Origin: Rubricoccus sp963708165
Lineage (GTDB): Bacteria; Bacteroidota; Rhodothermia; Rhodothermales; Rubricoccaceae
Direction: 5' to 3'
Length of the DNA stretch: 64,000 nucleotides
NCBI GenBank assembly: GCA_963708165.1
Contig: OY970187.1
Span: forward strand, 186,001-250,000
Made by a program: the position numbers and the translations under genes. This document shows positions 1 through 8,753 of the stretch, one piece after another (position 1 is the stretch's first letter; every line of letters begins with the position of its first letter). The notes below the pieces were generated by a model, which made no database searches, was not told the origin of the DNA, and saw only the letters and a list, made by a program, of their open reading frames with translations.

Positions 1-2420
1 GCCACGAGGCGGAACGAGGTGTCCAGGCCGTCGGCGCTGTACGGGACGACGGTCTCGTAGGGCGTCTCGCGTTCGACCACGTCTTTGTACGCGTCGAACA
101 GGCCCGCCTCGCGGTTGCCGGGGAACACGTCGAGCAGGCGCTTGCCCAGCAGATCGTGCTCGGCGTAGCCGACGATGGATTCGACGCGCGGGTTGGCGAG
201 CAACCACTCGAAGTCGACAATTTCGCCGTTCTCTCGGACGGCGCTAAACGCCATCACGCCCTCGGGCGAGGCCGCGAGGACAGAGCGCAAAAGGTCGCGG
301 GTGCGGATGGCCTTTTCCGCGATCTCCTGCACGGCCGTCACGTCTTGCAGCACGACGACGGCGCCGTCCGAGATGCCGTCGCGGTCTTCGTCAACCGGCG
401 CGGCGTTGACGAGGTACCAGTGCCGCATGTCCTCGCCGTCGACGCCCTGCAGCTTGGCGCGAACCGTGCGGTCGTCCTCCATCGCGATGCGCTCGGGGAA
501 GGCCTCTGGCGCCAGAGGCTCGCCGTGGCGGTCGACGCGGTCCTCGGGCAGGTGGTCGTCTTCCAGGATGCCCTCGGCGGCCTTGTTGTGTTCCAGCACC
601 TCGCCGTCGGTGTCGATGTGGACCACGGCATCACCGACAGCCTCCGACACGGCGCGGTGCCACGCGAGGTCGCGGGCGTTCTTTTCCGTCACGCGGTCTA
701 GCGAGATCTGCCGGCCGATGGCGCCGGCCATCATCTCGATGAGGTCCAGCTCGGTTGTCTTGAAGCCGCTCGGACGCGGCTCAGGCGAGACGAAGTTGAG
801 CGTGCCATAGAACTCGCCGTCGACGCGGATCGGCGTGCCGATAAAGGCGCGCAGGCCGCGCTGCACGCACGCCGGGTGCGTGGGCGCCTCGTCCAGCGCG
901 TCGCCGTAGACGACGGTCTCGCCCGTTTCGTAGACCGCGTCGCAGAACGCCTCTTCGAGAGGGATCGTCAGCCCGGTCTCGATGGCGGGGTCGGGCGAGA
1001 CGACGGCTTCGAGGCGGTACTGCATCTCGCCAGAGGCCGGGTCTCGCGGCGTGGACGAGAGGATGCCGAGCGGCAGCTCGAACATCTCGCAGCCCGCGCG
1101 CAAGAACGCGTCGAACCGAGCCTCTGGCGAGGCGTGCTCGGAGGTGATGATGCCGTGCAGGATGCGGAGGTCTTCGGCGAAGCCCTCAATCTCGGTCGTG
1201 CGCGCGTCGACGGTCCGCTCTAGGCGGAGGTTGGCGCGAGAAAGCTGGCGCTGGAAGGCGCGGCGCTCGGTATCGTCGCGGCAGACCGCGAGCACGCACA
1301 GCGTGCCGTCGTAGTCGACCAGGCGCGCGTTGGTGTACATGTAGATCCGCTGCCCCTCTTTGGTGAGGTGGACCGATTCGAACGTGGCCTCGGTCTCGCG
1401 CCGCAGCCGCGCGATGGCGTCGGGCACCGAGACAGATTCGGGCTTGATGAGGTCCTGGATGCTCATCTGGCTCAGTTCGTCCTCGGTGTAGCCGTAGCGC
1501 TTCACGGCGGCCTTGTTGAACGCCACCAGGTGCGCTGGCCCCTCACTCTGCACCGGGTAGACCAGCACCACGTCACCGAAGGCGTCGAAGAGCGTGCGGA
1601 AGCGGGACTCGCTGGCCTCTAGGGCGTCGCTCGCCTCGCGCTGCTCGTGTACGTCGGTGTGGACGCCCACCCACTCGACGATCTCGCCAGAGGCGTCGAG
1701 CACGGGCACGCCGCGGGCGGACATGTGGCGGTACTCGCCGTCGTGGCGGCGCAGGCGGTGGCGGATCTCGTAGGTGCCGCGCGTATCGAGCGCGTCGCTC
1801 CAGGCAGCCTGAGTGCGTTCGCGGTCCTCAGGGTGGATTGCGTCCAGCCATCCGTACACGAGCGCTTCCTCGTGCGACTGTCCCGTAAAGCCGCACCAGT
1901 CAGGCTGCTCGCCTTCGAGCTCGCCAGAGGCGGAGGTGCGCCACACGATGGACGCGGTGGCTTCGACCAGCGACCGGTAGCGGCGCTCGTTGGAGACCAG
2001 CGATGCCTGCGCGTCGCGAAGGTCCGCGAGCTCGGTCCGCGCGGAGACGTTCTCGAAGACGACTGCGACGCGTCTGTCCTTTAAGGCTAGAGCACGGACG
2101 CCGAACGTAGACGAGGAAATCCTGTCGTCTCCGTAGGTGACCGTTCCCAGGTCCTCTGGCGTGCCCGTGGTGGCAACCCGGGCGTACGCCTCGGGAAGAG
2201 GCGTCTCCATGATGCCCGGCACGATCTCACGCAACAAGCGTCCCACCTCCTTCTCATTCGAGAGGCCTGTGATGACTTCGCTGGCGCGGTTGGCATAGAC
2301 CAACCGAAGCGATTCCGGGTCGCCGACCGTCTCCAGCGCGTACACAGCGACGCCAAAGGGAAGGTCGCGGAGCAGTTGAGGCGCCAGCACCTCCTCGGTG
2401 CTACGGGTAAAAAAGGCCAT
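1..2420 (-). CDS. Multi-PAS/GAF sensor protein, C-terminus beyond the window
   Basis: The reading frame is open from the ATG at 2420 to the left edge, giving at least 806 residues without a stop. In order it shows a PAS-like domain (about 10-125), a PAS domain with PAC (about 135-265, starting RRYRSLVEATASIVWR), a third PAS (about 270-395, ESRFRTLFDAFGDVV), a short coiled linker, a GAF-like domain (about 420-570), a fourth PAS (about 585-700, HRAVSEAVGDAVVHIDTDGE) and the start of a fifth. No membrane segment is visible, so it is probably a cytosolic sensor. Such arrays usually end in a histidine kinase or a GGDEF output domain, but the output lies off the window. An in-frame ATG at 2453 is an alternative start. 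It is the last of three same-strand genes after the RDD protein and deacetylase. Confidence 0.85.
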   Translation of the reverse strand, partial: MAFFTRSTEEVLAPQLLRDLPFGVAVYALETVGDPESLRLVYANRASEVITGLSNEKEVGRLLREIVPGIMETPLPEAYARVATTGTPEDLGTVTYGDDRISSSTFGVRALALKDRRVAVVFENVSARTELADLRDAQASLVSNERRYRSLVEATASIVWRTSASGELEGEQPDWCGFTGQSHEEALVYGWLDAIHPEDRERTQAAWSDALDTRGTYEIRHRLRRHDGEYRHMSARGVPVLDASGEIVEWVGVHTDVHEQREASDALEASESRFRTLFDAFGDVVLVYPVQSEGPAHLVAFNKAAVKRYGYTEDELSQMSIQDLIKPESVSVPDAIARLRRETEATFESVHLTKEGQRIYMYTNARLVDYDGTLCVLAVCRDDTERRAFQRQLSRANLRLERTVDARTTEIEGFAEDLRILHGIITSEHASPEARFDAFLRAGCEMFELPLGILSSTPRDPASGEMQYRLEAVVSPDPAIETGLTIPLEEAFCDAVYETGETVVYGDALDEAPTHPACVQRGLRAFIGTPIRVDGEFYGTLNFVSPEPRPSGFKTTELDLIEMMAGAIGRQISLDRVTEKNARDLAWHRAVSEAVGDAVVHIDTDGEVLEHNKAAEGILEDDHLPEDRVDRHGEPLAPEAFPERIAMEDDRTVRAKLQGVDGEDMRHWYLVNAAPVDEDRDGISDGAVVVLQDVTAVQEIAEKAIRTRDLLRSVLAASPEGVMAFSAVRENGEIVDFEWLLANPRVESIVGYAEHDLLGKRLLDVFPGNREAGLFDAYKDVVERETPYETVVPYSADGLDTSFRLV

Positions 2421-2495
2421 GCGGGACGGGAGTCGGAGACGGGTGGACGCCATATACGGCCATCGCCGTGCCACACCGAGCGGCGCACCTTATCT

Positions 2496-3887
2496 TTACA
2501 CAGAATCGCCTCTGGCGAAGCGGAGCGCGCGATCCAGCCCCAGGAATGCCGCGCCGTCACGGCGCGCCTGCCCAATCGCGTGGTCGAGGATGTGCAGGCG
2601 AAAGGCCCACTCCCTGCCGGGTCCCATCGCGTTGTGCCACAGCACGACCGCGAGCCCGCCAGAGGCTCGGGCAGCGCTCAGCACAGCCTGCACAGACTCG
2701 GCGGCGGCCTCTGGCGAGAGGCTCTGATGCGCGAAAAGCGTGGTGTCCATGATCGCCAGAGGCGCCTCCCAGAGCGCAGACGGCGCGCCGCGCGCGTGAT
2801 CCCACAGCCGAAACGGATGCGCCGTGCCACGGCGGAAGCCGGGCTGAGCGGCCCAGCCCAGCGTGGAGTCCAGCGCGAACCGCTCGGCGGCGTAGAGCGC
2901 GGGCGTGACCGCCGGGTCCCAGCGCAGGTAGTGCGAGCGCACGAGCCGAGGCACCGCACCCAACGACTGCGCGAGCCTCTGGCGTTCGCGCCAGAGGCGG
3001 CGGGCGTCGGTCGCGGCCTCCATGCTGGGGTGCAGGCCGATCTCGAAGCCGTCTGCGGCGAGCCCACGCAGCCAGGCCTGCTCTCTTCGCGCCGCCCAGC
3101 CACGGCGCGCCAGAGGCGCGAGGTCCTCGGGGCCGCTGGCGCCGGTCTTGACGAACAGCGTCGAGCGCACGCCGTGGCGCCGCGCGAGGGCGACGAGCGC
3201 GCGGGCACTCTCGGCGCGCACGTCCGGCCCCATCGCGCGCTGCACGCCGCGCCAGAGGCCGCCTCGGGCGACGCTGCCTGCGAGCGCGCGCAGGCGAGAC
3301 GTGCGCAGCCCGTCCAGATCGTGCGTGAGCGCGACGGCCCACGCGTGGCCGTTCCAATCCGGGCGCTGCACCGCTACGCCTCTGGCGCGCAGCGCGTCGC
3401 CCAGCCAGGTGCGCATCGCGTCGACGGGCGTCGCCAGAGGCATGTTCAGCGCAGCCTGGAGTGAGGCGGCGTAGGGGACGCGTCCCCAGCGGTCACGCGC
3501 GCCGGTGCGCTCTTGCACGCCCGCGAGCCACCAGAAGGCCGAGGCCAGCACGTCGGCCTCCACAACTGCCGAGGGCTTGGCCTCTGGCGCGGCAGTGCCC
3601 AGCGGAAACGGCAGCGCCTCTCCCCCGCTCCACCGCGCCGCTTCCTCGGGCGCAATCGCACGTCCATCCAAGAGCGCGGCGATGGTCCCGGGCCGCTGGC
3701 GGATGCGAACAGCGCCAGAGGCTACAGACTCGGGCTCTGGGCCGACGTAGATCCCGTCGGCGCCCAGATCCTCGCGCGCGACGGGCCGCGGCGCGCACGC
3801 CAGAGGCCGCAGCAGTTCCTCGGCAGCGTAGAGCAGCGCCGGGCGGATCGCCTCTGGCGCGTCGAGGCAAAGCGCGACCGGCGTCAC
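2496..3887 (-). CDS. Polysaccharide deacetylase-like protein
   Basis: The protein has 463 residues and starts with GTG. The central part has the layout of a carbohydrate esterase 4 (NodB-like) fold: an ALTHDLDG motif where the metal-binding aspartates sit, RSTLFVKTG (substrate strand), GFEIGLHPS with the metal-binding His, and SHYLRWDP further on. An N-terminal alpha/beta region of about 140 residues precedes it, as in family members found near Bacteroidota polysaccharide genes. It probably removes acyl groups from a surface polysaccharide or peptidoglycan; the substrate is unknown. The start follows the stop of the RDD gene with no gap (TAG then GTG), so translation is likely coupled. Many iterated-motif copies interrupt it, often as ARG, RQR or LWR peptides. 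Confidence 0.75.
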   Translation of the reverse strand: MTPVALCLDAPEAIRPALLYAAEELLRPLACAPRPVAREDLGADGIYVGPEPESVASGAVRIRQRPGTIAALLDGRAIAPEEAARWSGGEALPFPLGTAAPEAKPSAVVEADVLASAFWWLAGVQERTGARDRWGRVPYAASLQAALNMPLATPVDAMRTWLGDALRARGVAVQRPDWNGHAWAVALTHDLDGLRTSRLRALAGSVARGGLWRGVQRAMGPDVRAESARALVALARRHGVRSTLFVKTGASGPEDLAPLARRGWAARREQAWLRGLAADGFEIGLHPSMEAATDARRLWRERQRLAQSLGAVPRLVRSHYLRWDPAVTPALYAAERFALDSTLGWAAQPGFRRGTAHPFRLWDHARGAPSALWEAPLAIMDTTLFAHQSLSPEAAAESVQAVLSAARASGGLAVVLWHNAMGPGREWAFRLHILDHAIGQARRDGAAFLGLDRALRFARGDSV

Positions 3888-4409
3888 CTAGCGCGACTCG
3901 TCTTCGACGACCGTCTCGGCGAGGCGGTCATGGAGCGTGCGGTGCTCGTCGGTAAAGATCATCAGAGCATCGACCAGGCTCACGAGCGGCACGAACCCGA
4001 GGATGCCCATGACGAAGCTGCGCAGCAGCCACGCGCGCACAAAGCCGGGGTTGGAGCCGTCGCGGGCGTCTACGATGCGGAGGTTGAGGATGCGTTTGCC
4101 GATCGTCTGCCCGTCGCGGCTGAGCAACATGATCTGGTAGACGCTGAGGGCGAGCAGCGGTAGCAGCAGAAACAGACCGCCGAGTACCGCGACAGGCTCG
4201 GAGCCCGTTTCGCCACCAAAGCCGACGAGCATCAGGCCCGGCAGCGCGACGCCAAATGCGATCAGGCCGTCCACGATCACGGCGCCCAGCCGCTTCCACG
4301 GCGACGCCAGAGGCCACGTCTGGGCGTCGAAAAGAGTCTCGTCAAGCGGCGCGTCGAACTCGTGGTCGTAGGAGCCGGGATTGTATTGGGTGGGGTCGGA
4401 GGAGCGCAT
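3888..4409 (-). CDS. RDD family membrane protein
   Basis: This 173-residue protein contains the RDD family signature: RLGAVIVDGLIAFGVALPG (first membrane helix with the Arg and Asp that name the family), a second hydrophobic helix (LGGLFLLLPLLALSVYQIML), and DGQTIGKRILNLRIVDARDG before a third helix. RDD proteins are small inner-membrane proteins, some proposed to act as ion antiporters; the transported ion is unknown here. It is the first gene of a three-gene minus-strand unit and is divergent from the HD hydrolase, leaving 53 bases for both promoters. Confidence 0.88.
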   Translation of the reverse strand: MRSSDPTQYNPGSYDHEFDAPLDETLFDAQTWPLASPWKRLGAVIVDGLIAFGVALPGLMLVGFGGETGSEPVAVLGGLFLLLPLLALSVYQIMLLSRDGQTIGKRILNLRIVDARDGSNPGFVRAWLLRSFVMGILGFVPLVSLVDALMIFTDEHRTLHDRLAETVVEDESR

Positions 4410-4462
4410 GGGAACTCTTGCCAGTAGAGGGAGGGTAGTCTAAACGGACCCCCGGCACCAAG

Positions 4463-5782
4463 GTGACACCCCGCTTCAAACTTTTCAACGATCCCGTCCA
4501 CGGGTTCGTCAGCGTGCCCAAAGGGCTGGTGCTGGAGCTGGTGGAAACGCCAGAGTTCCAGCGCCTGCGCCGCATCCGGCAGCTCGGCCTGGGCTTTCTC
4601 GTGTTTCCGGGCGCCGTCCACACGCGCTTCGAGCACGGCCTGGGCGCGATGTCGCTCATGTACGAGGCGCTGAGCACGCTCCAGGGCAAAGGAACGGTCC
4701 TCACGACGGACGAGGTCGAGGGCGCGCTCGTCGCCGCGCTCTTGCACGACGTGGGCCACGGACCGTTTTCGCACACGCTCGAAGCGCAGCTCATCCCGCC
4801 CGGAGCCTCTGGCGAACGCTTCCGCCACGAGGCCATGAGCCGCGCCATCCTCGGCCGCATCGACCGCCGTATGAGCGGTGCGCTCGCGACCGCGCTCGCC
4901 ATCTTCGACGGCACGTACGAGCGACCCTTTTTCCAGGCGCTGCTCGCGAGCCAGCTCGACATGGACCGGCTGGATTACCTGCGTCGCGACTCGTTTTACA
5001 CCGGCGTCGCCGAGGGCGTGGTCGGCGTCGAGCGCATCCTGAAGACGCTCCGCGTGCACGGCCGCGGGGCGGATGCGCGGCTCGTGATCGAAGCCAAGGG
5101 CGGCTACGCCGTCGAAAACGCGCTGCTCTCGCGGCGGCTGATGTACTGGCAGGTCTACCTGCACAAAACCGTGCTCGCCGCCGACGCCGTGCTGCGCGGC
5201 GCCTTTGCGCGCGCCCGGCAGAACTGGGCCTCTGGCGATCCGGCACTCGCCCGCACCACGCCCGCACTGGCCACGTTTATGAGCGGCGAGATCACCGCCG
5301 ATCATTTCGCCGACCCCGACGCTGTCGCGCCCGCCATTCTGGACGCCTTCTGCGAACTGGACGACACCGACGTGCTGGCCTCGCTCAAGCAGTGGAAGCG
5401 CTCCGACGACCGCGTGCTCGCCGACCTCTCGCGGCGCTTTCTGGACCGCGACCTGTTCCGCACCACCTTTCTCGACGCGCCCGCCTCTGGCGACGAGCAG
5501 GGCGCGTGGCATGAGCGCGTGGCGCAGTGGCTGGTCCGCACCGGCCTCTCCACGCCAGAGGCCTCTGGCGACGACGCGCGGTATTACCTCACGACGGCAT
5601 CCTCGCGGCACAACGCGTACGAGAGCGCAGGCGAGCCCATCTCCATTCTGGAACGCGACGGGACGCTGCGCGAGCTGTCGCTCGCCTCCGACTCCGGCGC
5701 TGTCGACGCGATGACGACGCCCGTCGTGAAGCCCTACGTCGTCGCGCCCAAGGCGCTGGACCTCGTCGCCTCGCCCGCATGA
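4463..5782 (+). CDS. HD-domain phosphohydrolase (dGTPase/SAMHD1-like)
   Basis: The protein has 439 residues and a GTG start; an in-frame stop lies shortly upstream at 4436, which limits the N-terminus. The N-terminus FNDPVHGFVSVP and the metal-binding layout HTRFEH (His53, His58) and LLHDVGHGPFSH (His95-Asp96) are typical of the HD-domain dNTP triphosphohydrolase-like group that includes bacterial YwfO and SAMHD1. The expected role is hydrolysis of nucleoside triphosphates to nucleosides, which influences dNTP pools; substrate choice cannot be read. Its TGA overlaps the ATG of the next gene (ATGA), so the two are translationally coupled. Confidence 0.85.
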   Translation: MTPRFKLFNDPVHGFVSVPKGLVLELVETPEFQRLRRIRQLGLGFLVFPGAVHTRFEHGLGAMSLMYEALSTLQGKGTVLTTDEVEGALVAALLHDVGHGPFSHTLEAQLIPPGASGERFRHEAMSRAILGRIDRRMSGALATALAIFDGTYERPFFQALLASQLDMDRLDYLRRDSFYTGVAEGVVGVERILKTLRVHGRGADARLVIEAKGGYAVENALLSRRLMYWQVYLHKTVLAADAVLRGAFARARQNWASGDPALARTTPALATFMSGEITADHFADPDAVAPAILDAFCELDDTDVLASLKQWKRSDDRVLADLSRRFLDRDLFRTTFLDAPASGDEQGAWHERVAQWLVRTGLSTPEASGDDARYYLTTASSRHNAYESAGEPISILERDGTLRELSLASDSGAVDAMTTPVVKPYVVAPKALDLVASPA

Positions 5783-6801
5783 CCGTTTTCTCCCTCCGCG
5801 ACGACCACGCGCTCCACGCTGCCCGTGGCCACCCCGAGCGCCCCGCGCGGCTCGAAGCCATCCGCCAGAGGGTCCTGGGCGATGCCGCGCTCGACGGGCT
5901 CGTTCGCGTGCAAGGCGACGCGGCCTCTCGCGCACAGCTCGAACGCGTCCACGAGCCCGCGTATCTGGACATGCTGGAGGCGTTTTGCGAGACCGGCGGC
6001 GGGATGCTCGACGTGGACACCTACGCCACCGCCGACTCGTGGCGGCTCGTGCGCGAGGCCTCTGGCGACCTGATCGAGATCGTGCGGCGGGTGTGCGCAG
6101 GCGAGGTGCTCAACGGGTTCGCGCTTGGGCGCCCGCCCGGCCATCACGCGCGACCGGGCGCCGCAATGGGATTCTGCCTGCTCTCGAACGCCGCCATCGC
6201 CGCGCGAGCCGCCCAGGCCTCTGGCGCCGCGCGCGTGATGATCGTCGACATGGACGTGCACCACGGCAACGGCACGCAAGAGGCGTTCTACGACGACCCG
6301 ACGGTGCTTTTCGTCTCCTCGCACCAGGCCGACATTTTCCCCGGCTCAGGAAACGCCGACGAAACCGGCGCAGGCCTAGGTCTGGGCGCGACGGTCAACC
6401 TCCCCGTCCCCGGCGGCACGACGGACGCGGGCCTCGCGGGCCTGTACCGCCAGATCCTGCCGCCTCTGGCGGAGCGCTTCGCGCCCGACTTGGTGATCCT
6501 CTCGGCGGGCTACGACGCGCACCGGCTCGATCCCATCGGCAGTCTTTCGCTTTCTGTTTCTGGCCTCGCGGATCTCGTGCGGGCTGTTCGCGAGACCGCC
6601 GATACCTACGCCAGAGGCCGTCTGGTACTCACGCTCGAAGGCGGCTACCACCCGGAGGCGCTCGCCGCAGGCGTCGCGGCATCCCTGCGGGTCTTGCTCG
6701 ATCCTGCTGGAGACGTTGTCGATCCGTTTGGGCCGAGCCGCCGCGACGGGCCAGACCTCTCGCCTCTGGCGGCGCACGTGCGCGCGCTTCACGGGCTGTA
6801 G
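5779..6801 (+). CDS. Histone deacetylase family (acetoin utilisation/acetylpolyamine amidohydrolase-like) protein
   Basis: The protein has 340 residues. The ATG at 5779 overlaps the upstream stop by four bases; the open frame extends further upstream but only as shadow sequence. Zn-dependent deacetylase motifs are clear: HPERPARL near residue 18, PPGHHA at 119-124 (active-site His pair), DMDVHHGNGT at 157-166 (metal Asp and His), SAGYDAH, and LEGGYHPEAL near the C-terminus. Such bacterial enzymes remove acetyl or related acyl groups from small amines or proteins; the substrate is not predictable. The gene converges on the lipoprotein gene at 6820 with only 18 bases between them, the one convergent junction in the window that lacks an inverted motif pair. 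Confidence 0.9.
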   Translation: MTVFSLRDDHALHAARGHPERPARLEAIRQRVLGDAALDGLVRVQGDAASRAQLERVHEPAYLDMLEAFCETGGGMLDVDTYATADSWRLVREASGDLIEIVRRVCAGEVLNGFALGRPPGHHARPGAAMGFCLLSNAAIAARAAQASGAARVMIVDMDVHHGNGTQEAFYDDPTVLFVSSHQADIFPGSGNADETGAGLGLGATVNLPVPGGTTDAGLAGLYRQILPPLAERFAPDLVILSAGYDAHRLDPIGSLSLSVSGLADLVRAVRETADTYARGRLVLTLEGGYHPEALAAGVAASLRVLLDPAGDVVDPFGPSRRDGPDLSPLAAHVRALHGL

Positions 6802-6819
6802 GCGCGCCCGGTTGCCCGC

Positions 6820-7257
6820 TCAGTCCAGCCGCTGCAGGCGTGCCGCGGCAACGGTCGATGACGCGTCGGTGGCCCAGGCGTAGACCAGGCTCGCACCGTC
6901 CAGGCGCAGCAGGACCGTGCCGCCGGTAAAGCAGATGTCGCTGCCGTAGGTGATCTCCTCGCGGAAGATGAGGTCGCCGGGTAGCGCGTCGACCTCGGTA
7001 CTCGGGCCGACGTAGCGCAAGAGGCCGCCGCACTCGAACGACGGGTAGTCGATCCCGCCGCGCAGTTCGCCCGCGACGGTCCGCGCGACGGTGATGTCGA
7101 GCGGCCACCGGCGGTCGGGCGCGCGCGCGCGGTCGCCGTCGTCCCACTGCCCGCCCTCCCCCTGCCACGTGCCGACCATCGTGGTGGCCTCTGGCGGCGG
7201 CGAGCCCGCGCATCCGGCAAGGGCAACGAGAACAAAAGCGAAGGCGGCGACGCGCAT
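6820..7257 (-). CDS. Small lipoprotein of unknown function
   Basis: The protein has 145 residues. I place the start at 7257 because it gives a clean lipoprotein signal peptide, MRVAAFAFVLVALAGC, with Cys16 as the lipidated residue; the longer open frame upstream is Arg-rich shadow sequence. The mature part starts with a TMVGTWQGEGGQW segment followed by beta-strand-like sequence with two cysteines (FECGG and DICFTGG). The small lipocalin-like size is suggestive but unproven. It lies 50 bases downstream of menE on the same strand and may be co-transcribed with it. Confidence 0.75.
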   Translation of the reverse strand: MRVAAFAFVLVALAGCAGSPPPEATTMVGTWQGEGGQWDDGDRARAPDRRWPLDITVARTVAGELRGGIDYPSFECGGLLRYVGPSTEVDALPGDLIFREEITYGSDICFTGGTVLLRLDGASLVYAWATDASSTVAAARLQRLD

Positions 7258-7307
7258 GAGTCGGGAGCGAATGGGAGTCAGGGGCGGGCGAGCCCCGAAC
7301 CTACCGA

Positions 7308-8753
7308 TCACGCCCCTCCCCCGTCGGTGCCTCTGGCGGCGCGAGCCTGCCGCGCCAACCCGGCCCGATCCGGTTTCATGCCGCGTGCGCCCTCCCACTC
7401 CCGAACCGCGACGGGAATCATGTAGCCCGGAAGCGATGTGCGCAGCACCGCACGAATTGCATCGGCATCCAGCGCCGCGCCCGCCGCCGGACGCACGAAC
7501 GCCAGAGGCCGCTGCCCGAACTCGGCGTCGTCTACAGGCACGACGACCGCCTCGGCAACGGCTCCGAGCGCCAGAAGCTCACGCTCGATGGCTTCGGGCT
7601 GCACGTTTTCGCCGCCCGAGACGAACATGAGCCCACGGCGCCCACTCACGACGAGCCGCCCCGAGGCGTCCATCCGCCCGAGGTCGCCTGTCGCGAACCA
7701 GGTGCGGGCGTCGAACGGTCGCGAGAGGCCGCTGGCGGTGAGATAGCCCGCGAAGCGCGTCGCGCCGCGCACTTCGATCTCGCCCGAATCTGAGATACGC
7801 ACCTCGCGCTCCGCCAGAGGCGCGCCCGAGGTGGCGAGAGCCTCTGGCGCGGCCCATGGTCGTGTGCCGAGCGCGACCGCCGTGACCGTCGAGCCCATCT
7901 CCGTCAGCCCGTAGCTCGGCGAGACCGGCAGGCCGCGGGCGACCGCCTCGCGCAGGAGATCGCCGGGCATGGCGCTGCCGCCGAGCAGCACGGCGCGCAG
8001 CGACGACAGGTCGGCGCCAGAGGCTAGCAGCCGCCGCAGCTGCGTCGAGACGAGCGACGCGTGTGTGGGCCGGAGCGCGCCCATCGCCTCCGCCAGAGAC
8101 TGATCCGCGAGAGGTAGCACCATCGTCGCGCCCGCCATCGCGCAGCGGATCACGATGCCCAGCCCGCCCACGTGCGCCACGGGCAAATCCAGCAACCAGC
8201 GGTCGCCTGCGCCCAGCCCCACGTGCGCGTTGACGCCTCTGGCGCTCGCCGCGAGCGCGCCCCACGAAAGGACAGCCGCTTTGGGCGCGCCGGTCGAGCC
8301 CGACGTAAACACCGCCACGGCGTGCCGGTCGGGGTCCAGGTCTCCGCCCGGCATCGCCTCGCGCCCGGCCAGCACGGCCTCTGGCGCGACGGTTTCGACG
8401 TCCGCCAGAGGCAGGTCCGAAACGGCCACGGTCACGTCCGCCGCGGCCAACGACTCTTCCGCCAGAGGCGCGGGCCACCGCGCAGGCACGAGCACGGCCA
8501 GCACGCCTGCGCGGATGGCGCCGAGCGTGAGCGCGGCTAGCGTCAGGCGGTCGTCGCAGCGCAGCGCCACGCGGTCCGCGCCCAGTGCAGCGATGCCTCT
8601 GGCGGCGCGTCCGATGCGCGCGTCCCACTCGGCCCATGTCAGCGACTCGCGGCCGGCGACCGCCAGAGGCTCCGGCGGGTCGTGTCCCGGCGCCAGAGGC
8701 GAGCCGTGCCTCTGGCGAGCCTGCGCCGCGACGGGGTCCGCGGCGGCGCCCAC
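7308..8753 (-). CDS. menE: o-Succinylbenzoate-CoA ligase (MenE)
   Basis: The protein has 481 residues and belongs to the acyl-adenylate-forming family. The phosphate-binding motif VFTSGSTGAPKAAVLSWG lies near residue 145, SYGLTEMGST follows, and GDLGRMDASGRLVVSGR and SGGENVQPEAIE mark the hinge; MKPDR near the C-terminus carries the likely catalytic Lys. It would convert o-succinylbenzoate to its CoA ester in menaquinone biosynthesis in the cytosol. The GTG start overlaps the menC stop (TAGTG), and this adjacency to MenC is the main reason to call MenE rather than another acyl-CoA ligase. The gene is heavily punctuated by the iterated motif. Confidence 0.88.
   Translation of the reverse strand: MGAAADPVAAQARQRHGSPLAPGHDPPEPLAVAGRESLTWAEWDARIGRAARGIAALGADRVALRCDDRLTLAALTLGAIRAGVLAVLVPARWPAPLAEESLAAADVTVAVSDLPLADVETVAPEAVLAGREAMPGGDLDPDRHAVAVFTSGSTGAPKAAVLSWGALAASARGVNAHVGLGAGDRWLLDLPVAHVGGLGIVIRCAMAGATMVLPLADQSLAEAMGALRPTHASLVSTQLRRLLASGADLSSLRAVLLGGSAMPGDLLREAVARGLPVSPSYGLTEMGSTVTAVALGTRPWAAPEALATSGAPLAEREVRISDSGEIEVRGATRFAGYLTASGLSRPFDARTWFATGDLGRMDASGRLVVSGRRGLMFVSGGENVQPEAIERELLALGAVAEAVVVPVDDAEFGQRPLAFVRPAAGAALDADAIRAVLRTSLPGYMIPVAVREWEGARGMKPDRAGLARQARAARGTDGGGA

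Noticed and set aside
156..2084. Several plus-strand open frames in the first 2 kb
   Set aside because: They are shadows of the sensor gene on the other strand, which reads as clean PAS and GAF domains without stops.
4277..5935. Minus-strand frame of 552 codons opposite the HD hydrolase
   Set aside because: Antisense shadow; the HD-domain and deacetylase-family genes explain the region.
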